A DNA stretch of 64,000 nucleotides, from NCBI GenBank assembly GCA_903873905.1, contig CAIQQJ010000097.1, forward strand, positions 1 to 64,000, read 5' to 3'. This DNA comes from an uncultured Flavobacteriales bacterium. Its GTDB lineage: Bacteria; Bacteroidota; Bacteroidia; Palsa-965. Shown piece after piece: positions 52,542 through 61,948 of the stretch. The stretch's first letter is position 1, and every line of letters starts with the position of its first letter. Both the position numbers and the translations under genes were made by a program. Below the pieces are notes generated by a model. The model was not told where the DNA came from. It searched no databases and saw only the letters and a list, made by a program, of their open reading frames with translations.

Positions 52542-53360
52542 TTAGAGAAGGTAGAAGAAGGTAAATACAAATACCCAAACGAGATCGACAAAGTGCCAAT
52601 AGAGACCAACTTTTTCAACCATTTCGTAATGACCACGTTTTTCCATTACGCCATTCAACACCATGATGAAAATAGTGATGTTGATGCACACGCCTGAGAA
52701 TACGTGGAATCCGTGAAATCCGGTAATGAAGAAAAAGAAATCAGCAAATCCTGTGTGACCATATTCATTGTGCTGAAGATTCGCACCATGAAATTCCTGA
52801 CCATCTCGTTTAACTATTGCAGTTTTAGCAGCAGAAACTTCTTGTCCTTTGTAAATGAGAACATTCAATTCGGGCTTATGCGTCTCGTGATTTATCTTGT
52901 ACAGATACATCTGATTCTGATAAAGAATCGCTCCCTGATCAGAACCTTTGATAAAGTTCGACCATTCCCAAGCTTGTGATCCAACGAACATCAAACCACC
53001 AATGATGGTTGCAAACATCCAAACCAAAACTTGGCGTTTGTTTTTACGATGCCCAGCTTCAACGGCAAGAACCATTGTCACGGAACTCATAATGAGAATG
53101 AAGGTCATTAAACCAACATACAACAAGGGAAGATGATGACCTTCCAGAAAAGGAAAGTGATGAAATACCGTTGAAGGAATAGGCCATTCCCCAGCATAAC
53201 GATGACGGAAAAATCCGTATGCGCTTAGAAATCCGGAAAATGTTAAGGCGTCTGATATAAGGAAAAACCACATAAATAGTTTTCCGTGACTAGCTCGTAA
53301 GGGAGACTTTGCGCCATCCCAACCGGCTTGTTTTACATCAACAGAGGCGGCTCCTGACAT
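52542..53360 (-). CDS. Cytochrome c oxidase subunit III
   Basis: Membrane subunit of haem-copper oxidase. The 272-aa product has the subunit III pattern: ASHGKLFMWFFLISDALTFSGF, the FITGFHGFHVFSGV helix with conserved His, and the C-terminal YWHFVDLVWVFVFTFFYL. A soluble insert (about 140-190) between helices is longer than usual. A second, shorter subunit III-type gene follows upstream. Genes for subunits I and II are not adjacent. Confidence 0.92.
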   Translation of the reverse strand: MSGAASVDVKQAGWDGAKSPLRASHGKLFMWFFLISDALTFSGFLSAYGFFRHRYAGEWPIPSTVFHHFPFLEGHHLPLLYVGLMTFILIMSSVTMVLAVEAGHRKNKRQVLVWMFATIIGGLMFVGSQAWEWSNFIKGSDQGAILYQNQMYLYKINHETHKPELNVLIYKGQEVSAAKTAIVKRDGQEFHGANLQHNEYGHTGFADFFFFITGFHGFHVFSGVCINITIFIMVLNGVMEKRGHYEMVEKVGLYWHFVDLVWVFVFTFFYLL

Positions 53361-53435
53361 AGTTTTGGTTCTGATTAATCCCGGTTTTAAAAGCGGGAGA
53401 GTTTGTAAAAATTGAATTATTGCGGATGTGCAAGT

Positions 53436-54029
53436 TTACTTATAAATCGTTAAAAAAACGAACAAATAAATCCACAAAAGGTCAAGGAAATGCCAATAAA
53501 TGGCAGCAACCCTGAGTCCATGAACATTTGACGAGCTATAACGTCCCATAAGAGACTTGATAAAAATGAATATTAAAGCGATAATTCCTCCAACCACATG
53601 GGCCAAATGCAGACCTGACAGAAGGAAAATAAACGATCCAGAAATAAGTGAAGTCTGCCCCTTTGATTGAACCAAATAAACTCCGTTACGGGTTAGTTCG
53701 CCCCATCCAAGGAATTGGCAAAACGCAAAAAGAAGACCAAGGAACAAGGTTGTTCCGAGAAATAATTTTCCAGCAACAATCTTATTCTTGCGAAAACTCC
53801 AAAGTGCAAAATTCATGGAAATGCTGCTGAAAATAATTACGGCAGTGCTCACCCAGAATACTTGTGGAAGAACAATACTGAACCAATCGCCTGCACCACG
53901 ACGAACAACATAAGCACTTGTTAGTCCAGCGAAAATCATGATGATGCTTAATGTGCCAAGCCACATCAGATTGCGTTGTGCTTTCTGTTTTCTTAAAATG
54001 AAATCATCAATGTCAAGATTCGCTTCCAT
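53436..54029 (-). CDS. Second haem-copper oxidase subunit III-type protein
   Basis: The 197-aa product has five TM helices with FLLSGLHLAHVVGGIIAL and the ending IYWHFLDLLWIYLFVFLTIYK, characteristic of subunit III. Tandem long and short subunit III genes next to cyoE are common in Bacteroidota. It lies 5 bases downstream of cyoE, so they share a transcript. Confidence 0.9.
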   Translation of the reverse strand: MEANLDIDDFILRKQKAQRNLMWLGTLSIIMIFAGLTSAYVVRRGAGDWFSIVLPQVFWVSTAVIIFSSISMNFALWSFRKNKIVAGKLFLGTTLFLGLLFAFCQFLGWGELTRNGVYLVQSKGQTSLISGSFIFLLSGLHLAHVVGGIIALIFIFIKSLMGRYSSSNVHGLRVAAIYWHFLDLLWIYLFVFLTIYK

Positions 54030-54034
54030 ATTAT

Positions 54035-54901
54035 TTATCCGAATAAAAGTGCAAGTTGAACTACTGGCAAATAAATGAATGAGCCAAACATTAATTTTTG
54101 TGCTGATGCAACTTCACAATCCTTGTAAAGTTTCAAGGCTTGAATTAAAAATCCTATTCCACAAGCGAGAATGATGATGGAGGAAATTAACCCTGTCATG
54201 TGAAACAACAATGGGAAAAGGCTTACTGGAATTAATACAATTGTATAAATCACAACCTGAAAAGCGCTTGCTTTATCGCGACCGCCGGGAGAAGGCAACA
54301 AATGAAATCCTGCTTTTTTATAATCTTCGTGCGAAACCCAAGCGATGGCCCAAAAATGAGGAAACTGCCACATGAATTGAATTGCAAATAAAAGAATAGC
54401 CACCATTCCAATTGAACCGAATCCTTGTGATGCAGCAACACAACCTAACATGGGAGGAATTGCTCCTGGAAATGCGCCCACAAATGTTGCGAAAGGAGTT
54501 TTTCTTTTTGTTGGTGTATAAACCAACGTGTAAAGCAGCAATGCGCTTGCACCTAAAATTCCACTGAGAATATTTGTAAAAACCAACAGAATTGTAATTC
54601 CTAAAACACCTGTCACAATAGCCACAATCCACGCTTCTGTCAATGTCATTCTTCCTGTAGGAAGCGGACGATTTTGCGTGCGCGTCATCAATTTGTCAAG
54701 ATCACGTTCAATGATTTGATTAAAACCATTTGAGGATCCTGTTACTAAAAAGCCTCCGAGAATTAATGCCGTGAGTTGAATCCAATTTGCATTTTGATCC
54801 AACATATGAACGCCGATGAAATAACCGATGACAGCAGAAAATACAACAAGCGAAGCCAATCGAAGTTTAATAAACTGCGAATAGTCGGCCATTTTGCTCA
54901 T
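54035..54901 (-). CDS. ctaB: Protoheme IX farnesyltransferase
   Basis: UbiA-family membrane enzyme that adds a farnesyl chain to haem b to give haem o for the oxidase. The 288-aa product (from the ATG at 54901) has the Asp-rich motif NGFNQIIERDLDKLMTRTQNR and about eight TM helices. A start at 54994 would add 31 residues (MASSKVVNSHSF...) that look like a translated promoter region; a -7-like TAAATTCG occurs there. The gene opens the oxidase-associated block. Also named cyoE. Confidence 0.9.
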   Translation of the reverse strand: MSKMADYSQFIKLRLASLVVFSAVIGYFIGVHMLDQNANWIQLTALILGGFLVTGSSNGFNQIIERDLDKLMTRTQNRPLPTGRMTLTEAWIVAIVTGVLGITILLVFTNILSGILGASALLLYTLVYTPTKRKTPFATFVGAFPGAIPPMLGCVAASQGFGSIGMVAILLFAIQFMWQFPHFWAIAWVSHEDYKKAGFHLLPSPGGRDKASAFQVVIYTIVLIPVSLFPLLFHMTGLISSIIILACGIGFLIQALKLYKDCEVASAQKLMFGSFIYLPVVQLALLFG

Positions 54902-55033
54902 TATTCTGGCTGGTTTAACTATGGTTTGTGTTTCGGCGGAAATCACGATTTTGTATTGGAAAGAATGCGAATTTACGACTTTCGAGCTTGCCAACGAGAT
55001 GCTTTGAAAAATTTAGATTAGGGTTGAAAATAG

Positions 55034-55068
55034 AGGGACGGGGGACGAGGGGCGGGGGATGAGCGAGG
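55034..55068. repeat. Period-7 G-rich array upstream of ctaB
   Basis: Units AGGGACG, GGGGACG, AGGGGCG, GGGGATG, AGCGAGG, a single arm with no inverted partner, placed between the Wzi-like gene stop and ctaB. Confidence 0.7.
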
Positions 55069-55125
55069 AGAAAAAGTATTTGAGGTGATTTTTATTGACA
55101 ATTATCAATGAAAAATAGGCAATAC

Positions 55126-56766
55126 TTAATAATCCCGATAAGTTCTCCAGAGTGGAAGAGTAAATCCGATTTGAACGTACGCTGAATTTTTTGTCATCAA
55201 GGCGTTGTGTTCTCTTCTTGTTGCAGCCAACAATTCAACTCGAAGCGGAAAGGCTGTTGCAAATGCATACGATGCTTTTAATTCCACATAAAACATATTC
55301 GTTGAAACGCCATCAAACATTCTATGATTATAATCTTTCTGCGTTGGCTTGAGTGGATCAACAGGAGAACGATTCATGTAGGAGATAAAAATATTCTGGC
55401 CATAATCTGTTCCGGCAGTATCCAAACCATAATGTGAATCGATGATTTTTCCTGTCACTGTAAATTGTTTTTTAGAATAAGAAACAATTCCAATCAACTC
55501 CGAAAAGTTTGCGCCGAGAGGGTGTGCGAGTGCCATTCCTGCATTGGAATAATTCTGTTGCACACTTCCATGTGTATAGGTGTAGGGTCGAACAATATTC
55601 AATTCGGTTTGCAGAAATAAATTTTTTACATCGCCTACATTGAAACATTTGTAACCAATTTGGTAAGCTTGTTTATTCGCCCACCATCCATTTCGTGCGC
55701 GAATTTCCTTGAGATAAAATTCATCCAATAAAAGTTGAGCGTAAATCTGATTGTTGGCATTCAATCTTATTTTGAACGCCATTCCCAACATCGAATTATC
55801 AGATGAACCTAAACTATATTCAACAGGACGGAAAAAAATAATCGGATTCAAATAATTCGGATCAAAGCCCCTCTGACGACTCGGATCATTTCCTTGCCAA
55901 ATAACAGATTCGAATACACCAATGTTCAACCATTTCGCCGCGTTGAAACTGATGTAATGAAACGTTCCGAATTTATTTCTAAAATCTTTTGCTGATCCGT
56001 TCGAATGGGAAACATCCGTCATCGCCGTAAAAAGCGAAACGTATTGCAATTTCCAAATGGTAGTAGTCTGTTTGATGTAAGGCATTGCAGCACTCACATC
56101 AGAAAGAAAAAGTGAACGGTAACCATCACCCCAAAAATGTTTATCGCGACCAACTTGTAAATTGAAAATTTTAGAAGGGCGCCAAATTACATTTCCAGAA
56201 AAATGTTGGAAAGAATAATTTGCATTCCCATTTGCATAAGCGCGATCGCCCCAACTCGGCATCATTCCAGTTTTTCTTGCAATAGAATCCAAATAATTCG
56301 GAAGTGTAGAATTTCCTGCTGCGCCTCGCAATTCAATTCCAATCTTTCCCTTGTAACTGGCTGACAGAATCGTTCCAATTGTCGTTGAATAGAGTAATCG
56401 CTTTCCTGCGAAATCCTGTCCAACACTGAAATCATAAATCGGATTGACCTTGAAAACCATTTTATGATAAACAGCATCCGAACCATTCCCATAGGTATTC
56501 CAAGCGCCTCCCAAATAATGGACCGATGCTTTTACTGCAGAGTCATTTCCATAAATTTTCCGTTCAGTCAGGAAATCATCCAACATGGGTTTCACGGATG
56601 AATGCACATCAGAATTATTGCAATAAAATTCTGTTTCCAATACCGTTCCAGAAAGTGGTCGTGTGTGTTGTGAGAAAATATTTTGAGAAATAAAAAATAA
56701 AATCAGAAGAGAAATATTCTTCGCTTTCAATCGCATTCCGCTGAACTCCAACCTCCGAATCATCAT
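55126..56766 (-). CDS. Wzi/RemB-like outer-membrane barrel protein, copy A
   Basis: Related to the Wzi family of capsule-assembly barrels and to Bacteroidota proteins named RemB in gliding studies. The 546-aa product has a signal peptide (ISLLILFFISQNIFSQ), the family landmark VGRDKHFWGDGYRSLFLSD (about 205-225), and ALAHPLGANFSELIG (about 410). Its start overlaps the stop of the WecA-type gene (ATGA). A paralogue lies on the other side of that gene. Likely links surface polysaccharide to the outer membrane; inference from family and context. Confidence 0.8.
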   Translation of the reverse strand: MMIRRLEFSGMRLKAKNISLLILFFISQNIFSQHTRPLSGTVLETEFYCNNSDVHSSVKPMLDDFLTERKIYGNDSAVKASVHYLGGAWNTYGNGSDAVYHKMVFKVNPIYDFSVGQDFAGKRLLYSTTIGTILSASYKGKIGIELRGAAGNSTLPNYLDSIARKTGMMPSWGDRAYANGNANYSFQHFSGNVIWRPSKIFNLQVGRDKHFWGDGYRSLFLSDVSAAMPYIKQTTTIWKLQYVSLFTAMTDVSHSNGSAKDFRNKFGTFHYISFNAAKWLNIGVFESVIWQGNDPSRQRGFDPNYLNPIIFFRPVEYSLGSSDNSMLGMAFKIRLNANNQIYAQLLLDEFYLKEIRARNGWWANKQAYQIGYKCFNVGDVKNLFLQTELNIVRPYTYTHGSVQQNYSNAGMALAHPLGANFSELIGIVSYSKKQFTVTGKIIDSHYGLDTAGTDYGQNIFISYMNRSPVDPLKPTQKDYNHRMFDGVSTNMFYVELKASYAFATAFPLRVELLAATRREHNALMTKNSAYVQIGFTLPLWRTYRDY

Positions 56767-57890
56767 GCAGCTTCCATGGGATTGAGATGCCGAGTTTTAT
56801 TTGCCGAATTTTTCTTTTTCGTATGCAAACGTTTCATCAACCAAGGAATCGTCGCGAGTAAAATCACGAATCCAGCAGTGATGAGAAAGGAAATGGTAAC
56901 TGAATAAATTGCTGTTGCCACCGCCACACCAATTACAGCAATATTCGCGATGTAAATACAAATAACAGTTTTCCCCTGACTCATTCCGCTGTCGATGAGC
57001 AAATGATGCAGGTGATTTCTATCGGCAGAAAATGGAGAAACACCACGCACAGCGCGCCAAATAAAAATTCGAAGTGTATCTGTCAAAGCATAAGCAACAA
57101 TTGACATGGCAACAACAGGAGTAAATAATTTTGAAACAAAAAACGTAGAATTCTCCGGCGGAATTGTTTCCACAAATTTAATTGCAAGAACAGCCATGAT
57201 CAAGCCAATCAACATAGAACCAGAATCGCCCATGAATATTTTTGCAGGAGAAAAATTAAAAATTAAAAATGCTGCAAGTGATCCTGCCAATGAAAATGCC
57301 AACATTCCCATAAAAATATTGCTTGCAAGAAAAAACAAAATTCCAAATGCAAGTCCGCCAATTAATCCAACACCTGCCGCAAGGCCATCAACACCATCAA
57401 TGAGATTATAGGCATTAACCGTAACGATGTAAGTGAAAATGGAAAGAAAAATACTTGCCCACAAAGGAATATCATTAACACTGAATAATCCATGCATGCC
57501 TCTGATTCGCATTTCAGCCATCAATACGAGAATCATTCCAACGAGAATGTGTGCTGCCAGTTTTTTAATCGGTGCCGTTCCAATAATATCATCTTTTATC
57601 CCAACGAAAAATAAAATGAGCATACAAGCAACAATGAATTGAAATTCTTGAATCCATTCTTTTAGCAAATCTAAATCGGGTTGTTGGTAGGGAAACCAAA
57701 GTGCAAATGCAAAAAGTGTTGCTGCAAAAATGATAATTCCACCAATGGTTGGAACAACACGTTTGTGAAGTTTACGTGCATCGCCTGGCTCATCAAAAAG
57801 GCGCTTGAGAAATGCAACTTTTATGAGAGAAGGCGTGGCCAACAAAACCACGATAAAGGAAGTAAGAAGTGTAAAAATGAGGTGTGGCAT
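56763..57890 (-). CDS. Undecaprenyl-phosphate sugar-1-phosphate transferase (WecA/MraY family)
   Basis: Starts lipid-linked glycan synthesis by moving a sugar-1-phosphate (GlcNAc-1-P in WecA) from UDP onto undecaprenyl phosphate, in the inner membrane. The 375-aa product has about 11 TM helices and the family motifs: GDARKLHKRVVPTIGGI, NAYNLIDGVDGLAAGVG (catalytic Asp region), FNFSPAKIFMGDSGSM and DRNHLHHLLID. It is flanked by the two Wzi-like genes and followed upstream by sugar-nucleotide genes, consistent with surface polysaccharide or O-antigen assembly. Confidence 0.92.
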   Translation of the reverse strand: MPHLIFTLLTSFIVVLLATPSLIKVAFLKRLFDEPGDARKLHKRVVPTIGGIIIFAATLFAFALWFPYQQPDLDLLKEWIQEFQFIVACMLILFFVGIKDDIIGTAPIKKLAAHILVGMILVLMAEMRIRGMHGLFSVNDIPLWASIFLSIFTYIVTVNAYNLIDGVDGLAAGVGLIGGLAFGILFFLASNIFMGMLAFSLAGSLAAFLIFNFSPAKIFMGDSGSMLIGLIMAVLAIKFVETIPPENSTFFVSKLFTPVVAMSIVAYALTDTLRIFIWRAVRGVSPFSADRNHLHHLLIDSGMSQGKTVICIYIANIAVIGVAVATAIYSVTISFLITAGFVILLATIPWLMKRLHTKKKNSANKTRHLNPMEAA

Positions 57891-57925
57891 TTTTCTTAGT
57901 CTTTAAAATAAGCTGCCTTGTCGTC

Positions 57926-57933
57926 CAAAGATA
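57926..57933 (-). promoter_or_regulatory. -7 box upstream of the WecA-type gene
   Basis: Minus-strand TATCTTTG, a perfect match, 36 bases before the start codon; no clear -33 element. Confidence 0.4.
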
Positions 57934-57970
57934 TATATTAACCTATAATTTGTGGGTTTTTCCCCCTGTT

Positions 57971-59776
57971 TTATTTCCTGAAAAAATCGAAATACGTATT
58001 GGTCAAAGATGTTCTAAGTGCCAGATAAACAAACTGCGTTGATGCTCGAGTGCCACCGGCATCCACATTTCTGTTGGTAAAACCAATGGCAACATTGAGG
58101 TTGGAAGCATAGCTGATCATATAACCAACCGAAGCATCAAAATAATTAAGCGTTGTTTTTTGGCCCTGTCCTATTTTATTTGTTCCACCTACATTGGTGA
58201 AATAGGCGTTTGCGTCAGACAAAAAAACATTTTGTCCAAAATTATTTCCTGCTGTATCTGCTCCTATCATAGCGGAAGAAATTCGAACATGAACATAAAA
58301 ATCTCCGTATTTATATTGAAGCGATCCGGTCAATTCCGAAAAATTTGCACCTAGCGGATGAGCGAGTGTTTGATTGTAATGTGTGTAAGCCTGGGCAGAA
58401 TCACGCGCAGCATAGGTGTATGGATTCACGCGATTATATTCCAATTGTAAATGAAGATGTTTTACATTGAATGCGTTGTAATATTTCACACCCAATTGAA
58501 ATCCATTTTTATTCGATACAGCTCCTTTTGCGCCAAAATCATCAGCAACAAGTTGACCGTACAAACGAAGTGTTTTGAAAAGATCCCATCGAAATGTTGC
58601 GCCCAATAAATAATTGTGTTTTTCATTCAATCCGAAAAACGGAAGGGAAGTAAACATAACTGGATTCAAATACGCCAACGTAATGCATTGTTTGTTTCGT
58701 TCATCAGCGGCAGACCAAATCAATCCTTGAAAAAGTGAAATTTCTGCTGTGCGACCGATGTTTGCACTCAGTTGAGTAAATGAAGCCGCTTTTTTCTGAT
58801 ACAATCTTTCTGTTCCAGAAGGAATAATTGTATTCGTAACAAGATTCATCAACGAAGCATATATCGTTGAATACTGAAACATTTTATTGGGGCCGAACCA
58901 TCCCGTCAATCTTGCGAATGGATAAGAGAAACTATTATCTGAAAGTAGAAGTGAGCGATAGCCATCTCCAACAAAATGTTTTCCACTGCCAATTTGCATA
59001 TTGAAAAACGAACTCGGAGAATAGGAAAGATATCCAGAGGACATCGCATAATCATACCCTGTGACTTTATATGCTTTCCACCTACCCTGCCCTGGCATGA
59101 CCAAAGTGGCATTTGCAAAATCCTTCAGGTACCGAGGAACAACAGCCTGATTCTCATAAAAAGTTGTTTCAAAAGAAATTTTCGATCCGATATCACCGTG
59201 TGCTGTCACTCCACGCGTATTAAAAAAATACATTCCACTTGTTGCATCATGTTCATCTTTTAAAACTTTCATGTATTCAACATTCAGCAAGGGATCAAGA
59301 TAAATTCTGAAAACAGGTTCTTGATTTTGCGGCTTACGTTCCAATTGAAGTGTACTTGATTTGGAATGATAATTCAAGAAATCAATTGGAAAACGATCTT
59401 GATAAGAAAATATTTCATGTTCATTCGTGGAATTCAACAACAAAATATTTTTCCTGATTGGATGGCCTTGTTCAATCCAAGGGCGCATGGAAGAATGCAA
59501 TGGGAAAGATGCATTTACATTTTGTTTTCCAGAATCACTCATGAGCCGTAATGCCCAAATCAATTGCGAATCGGCCTCATATTTCATCAGGCTCGCCGAC
59601 AAAGGAAATCCTCTTCCTTTTACCATCTGAGCTTCACTCTCCTGAATCCATTGGTAATTCAAGGGAACATTGGATTGCTGAGCTTTCATGAAAACAGAAA
59701 TGAAAATGAATACAACAAATAATGTTGCATACAAATTCATATGGATTTTACAGAAATGTCGCAGTATTGTTTTCAC
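57971..59776 (-). CDS. Wzi/RemB-like outer-membrane barrel protein, copy B
   Basis: Paralogue of copy A. The 601-aa product has an N-terminal signal segment (LYATLFVVFIFISVFMKAQ), IGSGKHFVGDGYRSLLLSD and QTLAHPLGANFSELTG, the same two landmarks. It is about 55 residues longer than copy A at the N-terminal side. It lies 10 bases downstream of fcl, so it probably ends the gmd-fcl transcript. Two divergent copies suggest distinct substrates or partners. Confidence 0.8.
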   Translation of the reverse strand: MKTILRHFCKIHMNLYATLFVVFIFISVFMKAQQSNVPLNYQWIQESEAQMVKGRGFPLSASLMKYEADSQLIWALRLMSDSGKQNVNASFPLHSSMRPWIEQGHPIRKNILLLNSTNEHEIFSYQDRFPIDFLNYHSKSSTLQLERKPQNQEPVFRIYLDPLLNVEYMKVLKDEHDATSGMYFFNTRGVTAHGDIGSKISFETTFYENQAVVPRYLKDFANATLVMPGQGRWKAYKVTGYDYAMSSGYLSYSPSSFFNMQIGSGKHFVGDGYRSLLLSDNSFSYPFARLTGWFGPNKMFQYSTIYASLMNLVTNTIIPSGTERLYQKKAASFTQLSANIGRTAEISLFQGLIWSAADERNKQCITLAYLNPVMFTSLPFFGLNEKHNYLLGATFRWDLFKTLRLYGQLVADDFGAKGAVSNKNGFQLGVKYYNAFNVKHLHLQLEYNRVNPYTYAARDSAQAYTHYNQTLAHPLGANFSELTGSLQYKYGDFYVHVRISSAMIGADTAGNNFGQNVFLSDANAYFTNVGGTNKIGQGQKTTLNYFDASVGYMISYASNLNVAIGFTNRNVDAGGTRASTQFVYLALRTSLTNTYFDFFRK

Positions 59777-59785
59777 ATCGAGAAA

Positions 59786-60751
59786 TTAAACTTCGCGCAA
59801 AACATGATGACCGGAAAGTTCTTCATCAAAAAATGGTCTCACTTCATTATAAACACTTTGAATTCCCACTTCCAGTGAAATCCTATGGCGCCAACCGAGA
59901 TAATGAATTTTGGTAACATCAGACAATTTCCTTGGAGTTCCATCGGGATGTGTTGTATTGAAACGCAACTCTCCTTTAAATCCAACAATTTTTTTGATCA
60001 ACAAGGCTAGATCACCAATACTGATATCCACACCAGTTCCAATATTCGTGAATCCTGGGTCATCAATATTCAACATCACGAACACGCAAGCATCAGCCAT
60101 GTCATCAACATGACAAAATTCGCGTAATGGTTTTCCTGTCCCCCATACTTCTACAAATTCCGAATTACTTGCTTTTGCATTGTGAATTTTGCGTAACAAG
60201 GCTGGAAGTACGTGTGAATTTTTCAGATCGTAATTATCATGCGGCCCATACAAATTTGTTGGCATGACAGAAACAAAATTGCATCCGTATTGTGCGCGAT
60301 AGGCGTCACACATTTTGATTCCTGTAATTTTCGCAATTGCATAAGGTTCATTTGTTGGTTCAAGCGTTCCTGTTAAAAGATATTCTTCCTTCAATGGCTG
60401 CGGTGCATGTTTCGGATAAATGCAGGTCGAACCGAGAAACAATAATTTCTGAACCTTGTTTTCATAGGAGGAATGAATGACATTCGTCTGAATCATCAGA
60501 TTGTCATAAAGAAATTCGCCTCGATAGGTATTGTTGGCGTGAATCCCTCCCACTTTCGCTGCACACAGAAAAACATAATCCGGTTTTTCGTTCGCAAAGA
60601 AATCCGAAACTGCTTTCTGATTTCTTAAATCCAATTCTTCAGAAGTGCGCGTAATGATATTCTTGAAACCTCTTTTCGCAAGATTTCTAATGATGGCTGA
60701 ACCCGCCATTCCACGGTGACCTGCAATGTATATTTTTGAAGAGATTTCCAT
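59786..60751 (-). CDS. fcl: GDP-L-fucose synthase
   Basis: Epimerase-reductase that converts GDP-4-keto-6-deoxymannose to GDP-L-fucose using NADPH. The 321-aa product has GHRGMAGSAIIRNL (cofactor loop), the GSTCIYPKHAPQPL catalytic segment with Ser, the YAIAK YxxxK motif, and LREFCHVDDMADACV. It follows gmd, separated by an AT-rich period-7 hairpin. Confidence 0.95.
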   Translation of the reverse strand: MEISSKIYIAGHRGMAGSAIIRNLAKRGFKNIITRTSEELDLRNQKAVSDFFANEKPDYVFLCAAKVGGIHANNTYRGEFLYDNLMIQTNVIHSSYENKVQKLLFLGSTCIYPKHAPQPLKEEYLLTGTLEPTNEPYAIAKITGIKMCDAYRAQYGCNFVSVMPTNLYGPHDNYDLKNSHVLPALLRKIHNAKASNSEFVEVWGTGKPLREFCHVDDMADACVFVMLNIDDPGFTNIGTGVDISIGDLALLIKKIVGFKGELRFNTTHPDGTPRKLSDVTKIHYLGWRHRISLEVGIQSVYNEVRPFFDEELSGHHVLREV

Positions 60752-60762
60752 TTAAAAAATAA

Positions 60763-60830
60763 TTTTGAATTTTGAGTTATGAATTTGAATAAAAAAAAGG
60801 CAATTCAAAATTTAGAATTTAGAATTCAAA
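60763..60830 (-). repeat. Period-7 inverted pair between gmd and fcl
   Basis: Left units TTTTGAA, TTTTGAG, TTATGAA, TTTGAAT; right units ATTCAAA, ATTTAGA, ATTTAGA, ATTCAAA. On the minus strand the second arm is followed by a T-run, so it may attenuate transcription. Confidence 0.8.
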
Positions 60831-60834
60831 ATTA

Positions 60835-61923
60835 TTACTCATGAAATTTATTTACAGAATGTCCTCCTTCAATAAGATATTTATCACGTTGGAATATTTT
60901 CAAGTCAGAAGCAACCATTTCCTTCACGAGTTCTTCCACAGTGTGCGTTGGTTCCCATCCAAGAATTCTTTTTGCCTTTGATGCATCGCCAACCAATAAA
61001 TCAACTTCTGCTGGACGGAAATATTCCTTGTCCACTTGCACCATTATTTTTCCAGTTGCTTTGTCTATTCCTTTCTCATCAATTCCTTTTCCCTGCCATT
61101 CCAATGTAATTCCTACTTCACGAAAAGCCCATTCTACAAAAGTTCGAACTGCTATTTTTTTGCCGGTTGCCAAAACAAAATCATCTGGAACATCTTGCTG
61201 CAACATTCTCCACATTCCTTCCACATAATCTTTCGCATGACCCCAATCGCGTTCTGCATCGAGATTTCCCAAGTAAAGATTTTCTTGCAATCCCAATTTT
61301 ATTCTTGCAGCAGCACGTGTAATTTTTCTTGTGACAAATGTTTCTCCACGAATTGGACTTTCGTGATTGAATAAAATTCCATTACAAGCAAACATTCCAT
61401 AAGCTTCCCGATAATTTTTCACAATCCAGAAGGCATATAATTTCGCAACACCATAAGGACTTCTCGGATAAAAAGGAGTTGTTTCCTTTTGTGGAACTTC
61501 TTGTACCAATCCGAATAATTCAGAAGTGGAGGCTTGATAGAATTTGGTTTTCTTTTCTGTTCCAAGAATACGAATTGCCTCAAGCAAACGTAATGCGCCA
61601 AGTCCATCTGCATTCGCTGTATACTCTGGCGTATCAAAAGAAACTTTTACATGCGACATGGCCGCCAAATTATAAATTTCATCAGGCTTTACTTCCTGCA
61701 CAATGCGAATGAGATTTGTTGAATCTGTCAAATCGCCGTGATGTAAAAAAAATGGACGACCTTTTTCATGTTGGTCATGATAAAGATGATCAATACGCTG
61801 CGTATTAAAAAGTGAACTGCGACGTTTCACACCATGAACGACGTAGCCTTTGTCGAGCAACAATTCTGCAAGATAAGCTCCATCTTGTCCGGTAATTCCA
61901 GTAATCAATGCGACTTTTGACAT
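60835..61923 (-). CDS. gmd: GDP-mannose 4,6-dehydratase
   Basis: First committed step to GDP-L-fucose. The 362-aa product has [38 protein letters not shown], the STSELFG segment, YGVAKLYA (YxxxK) and [16 protein letters not shown], all diagnostic. A TTG at 61929 would add two residues; the ATG at 61923 is preferred. Co-directional with fcl. Confidence 0.96.
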   Translation of the reverse strand: MSKVALITGITGQDGAYLAELLLDKGYVVHGVKRRSSLFNTQRIDHLYHDQHEKGRPFFLHHGDLTDSTNLIRIVQEVKPDEIYNLAAMSHVKVSFDTPEYTANADGLGALRLLEAIRILGTEKKTKFYQASTSELFGLVQEVPQKETTPFYPRSPYGVAKLYAFWIVKNYREAYGMFACNGILFNHESPIRGETFVTRKITRAAARIKLGLQENLYLGNLDAERDWGHAKDYVEGMWRMLQQDVPDDFVLATGKKIAVRTFVEWAFREVGITLEWQGKGIDEKGIDKATGKIMVQVDKEYFRPAEVDLLVGDASKAKRILGWEPTHTVEELVKEMVASDLKIFQRDKYLIEGGHSVNKFHE

Positions 61924-61948
61924 GATCAATTTATATTAGATAACGAAT

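Noticed and set aside
52501-52599. 33-residue N-terminal extension of oxidase subunit IV
   Set aside because: It overlaps the subunit III gene and does not fit the family start.
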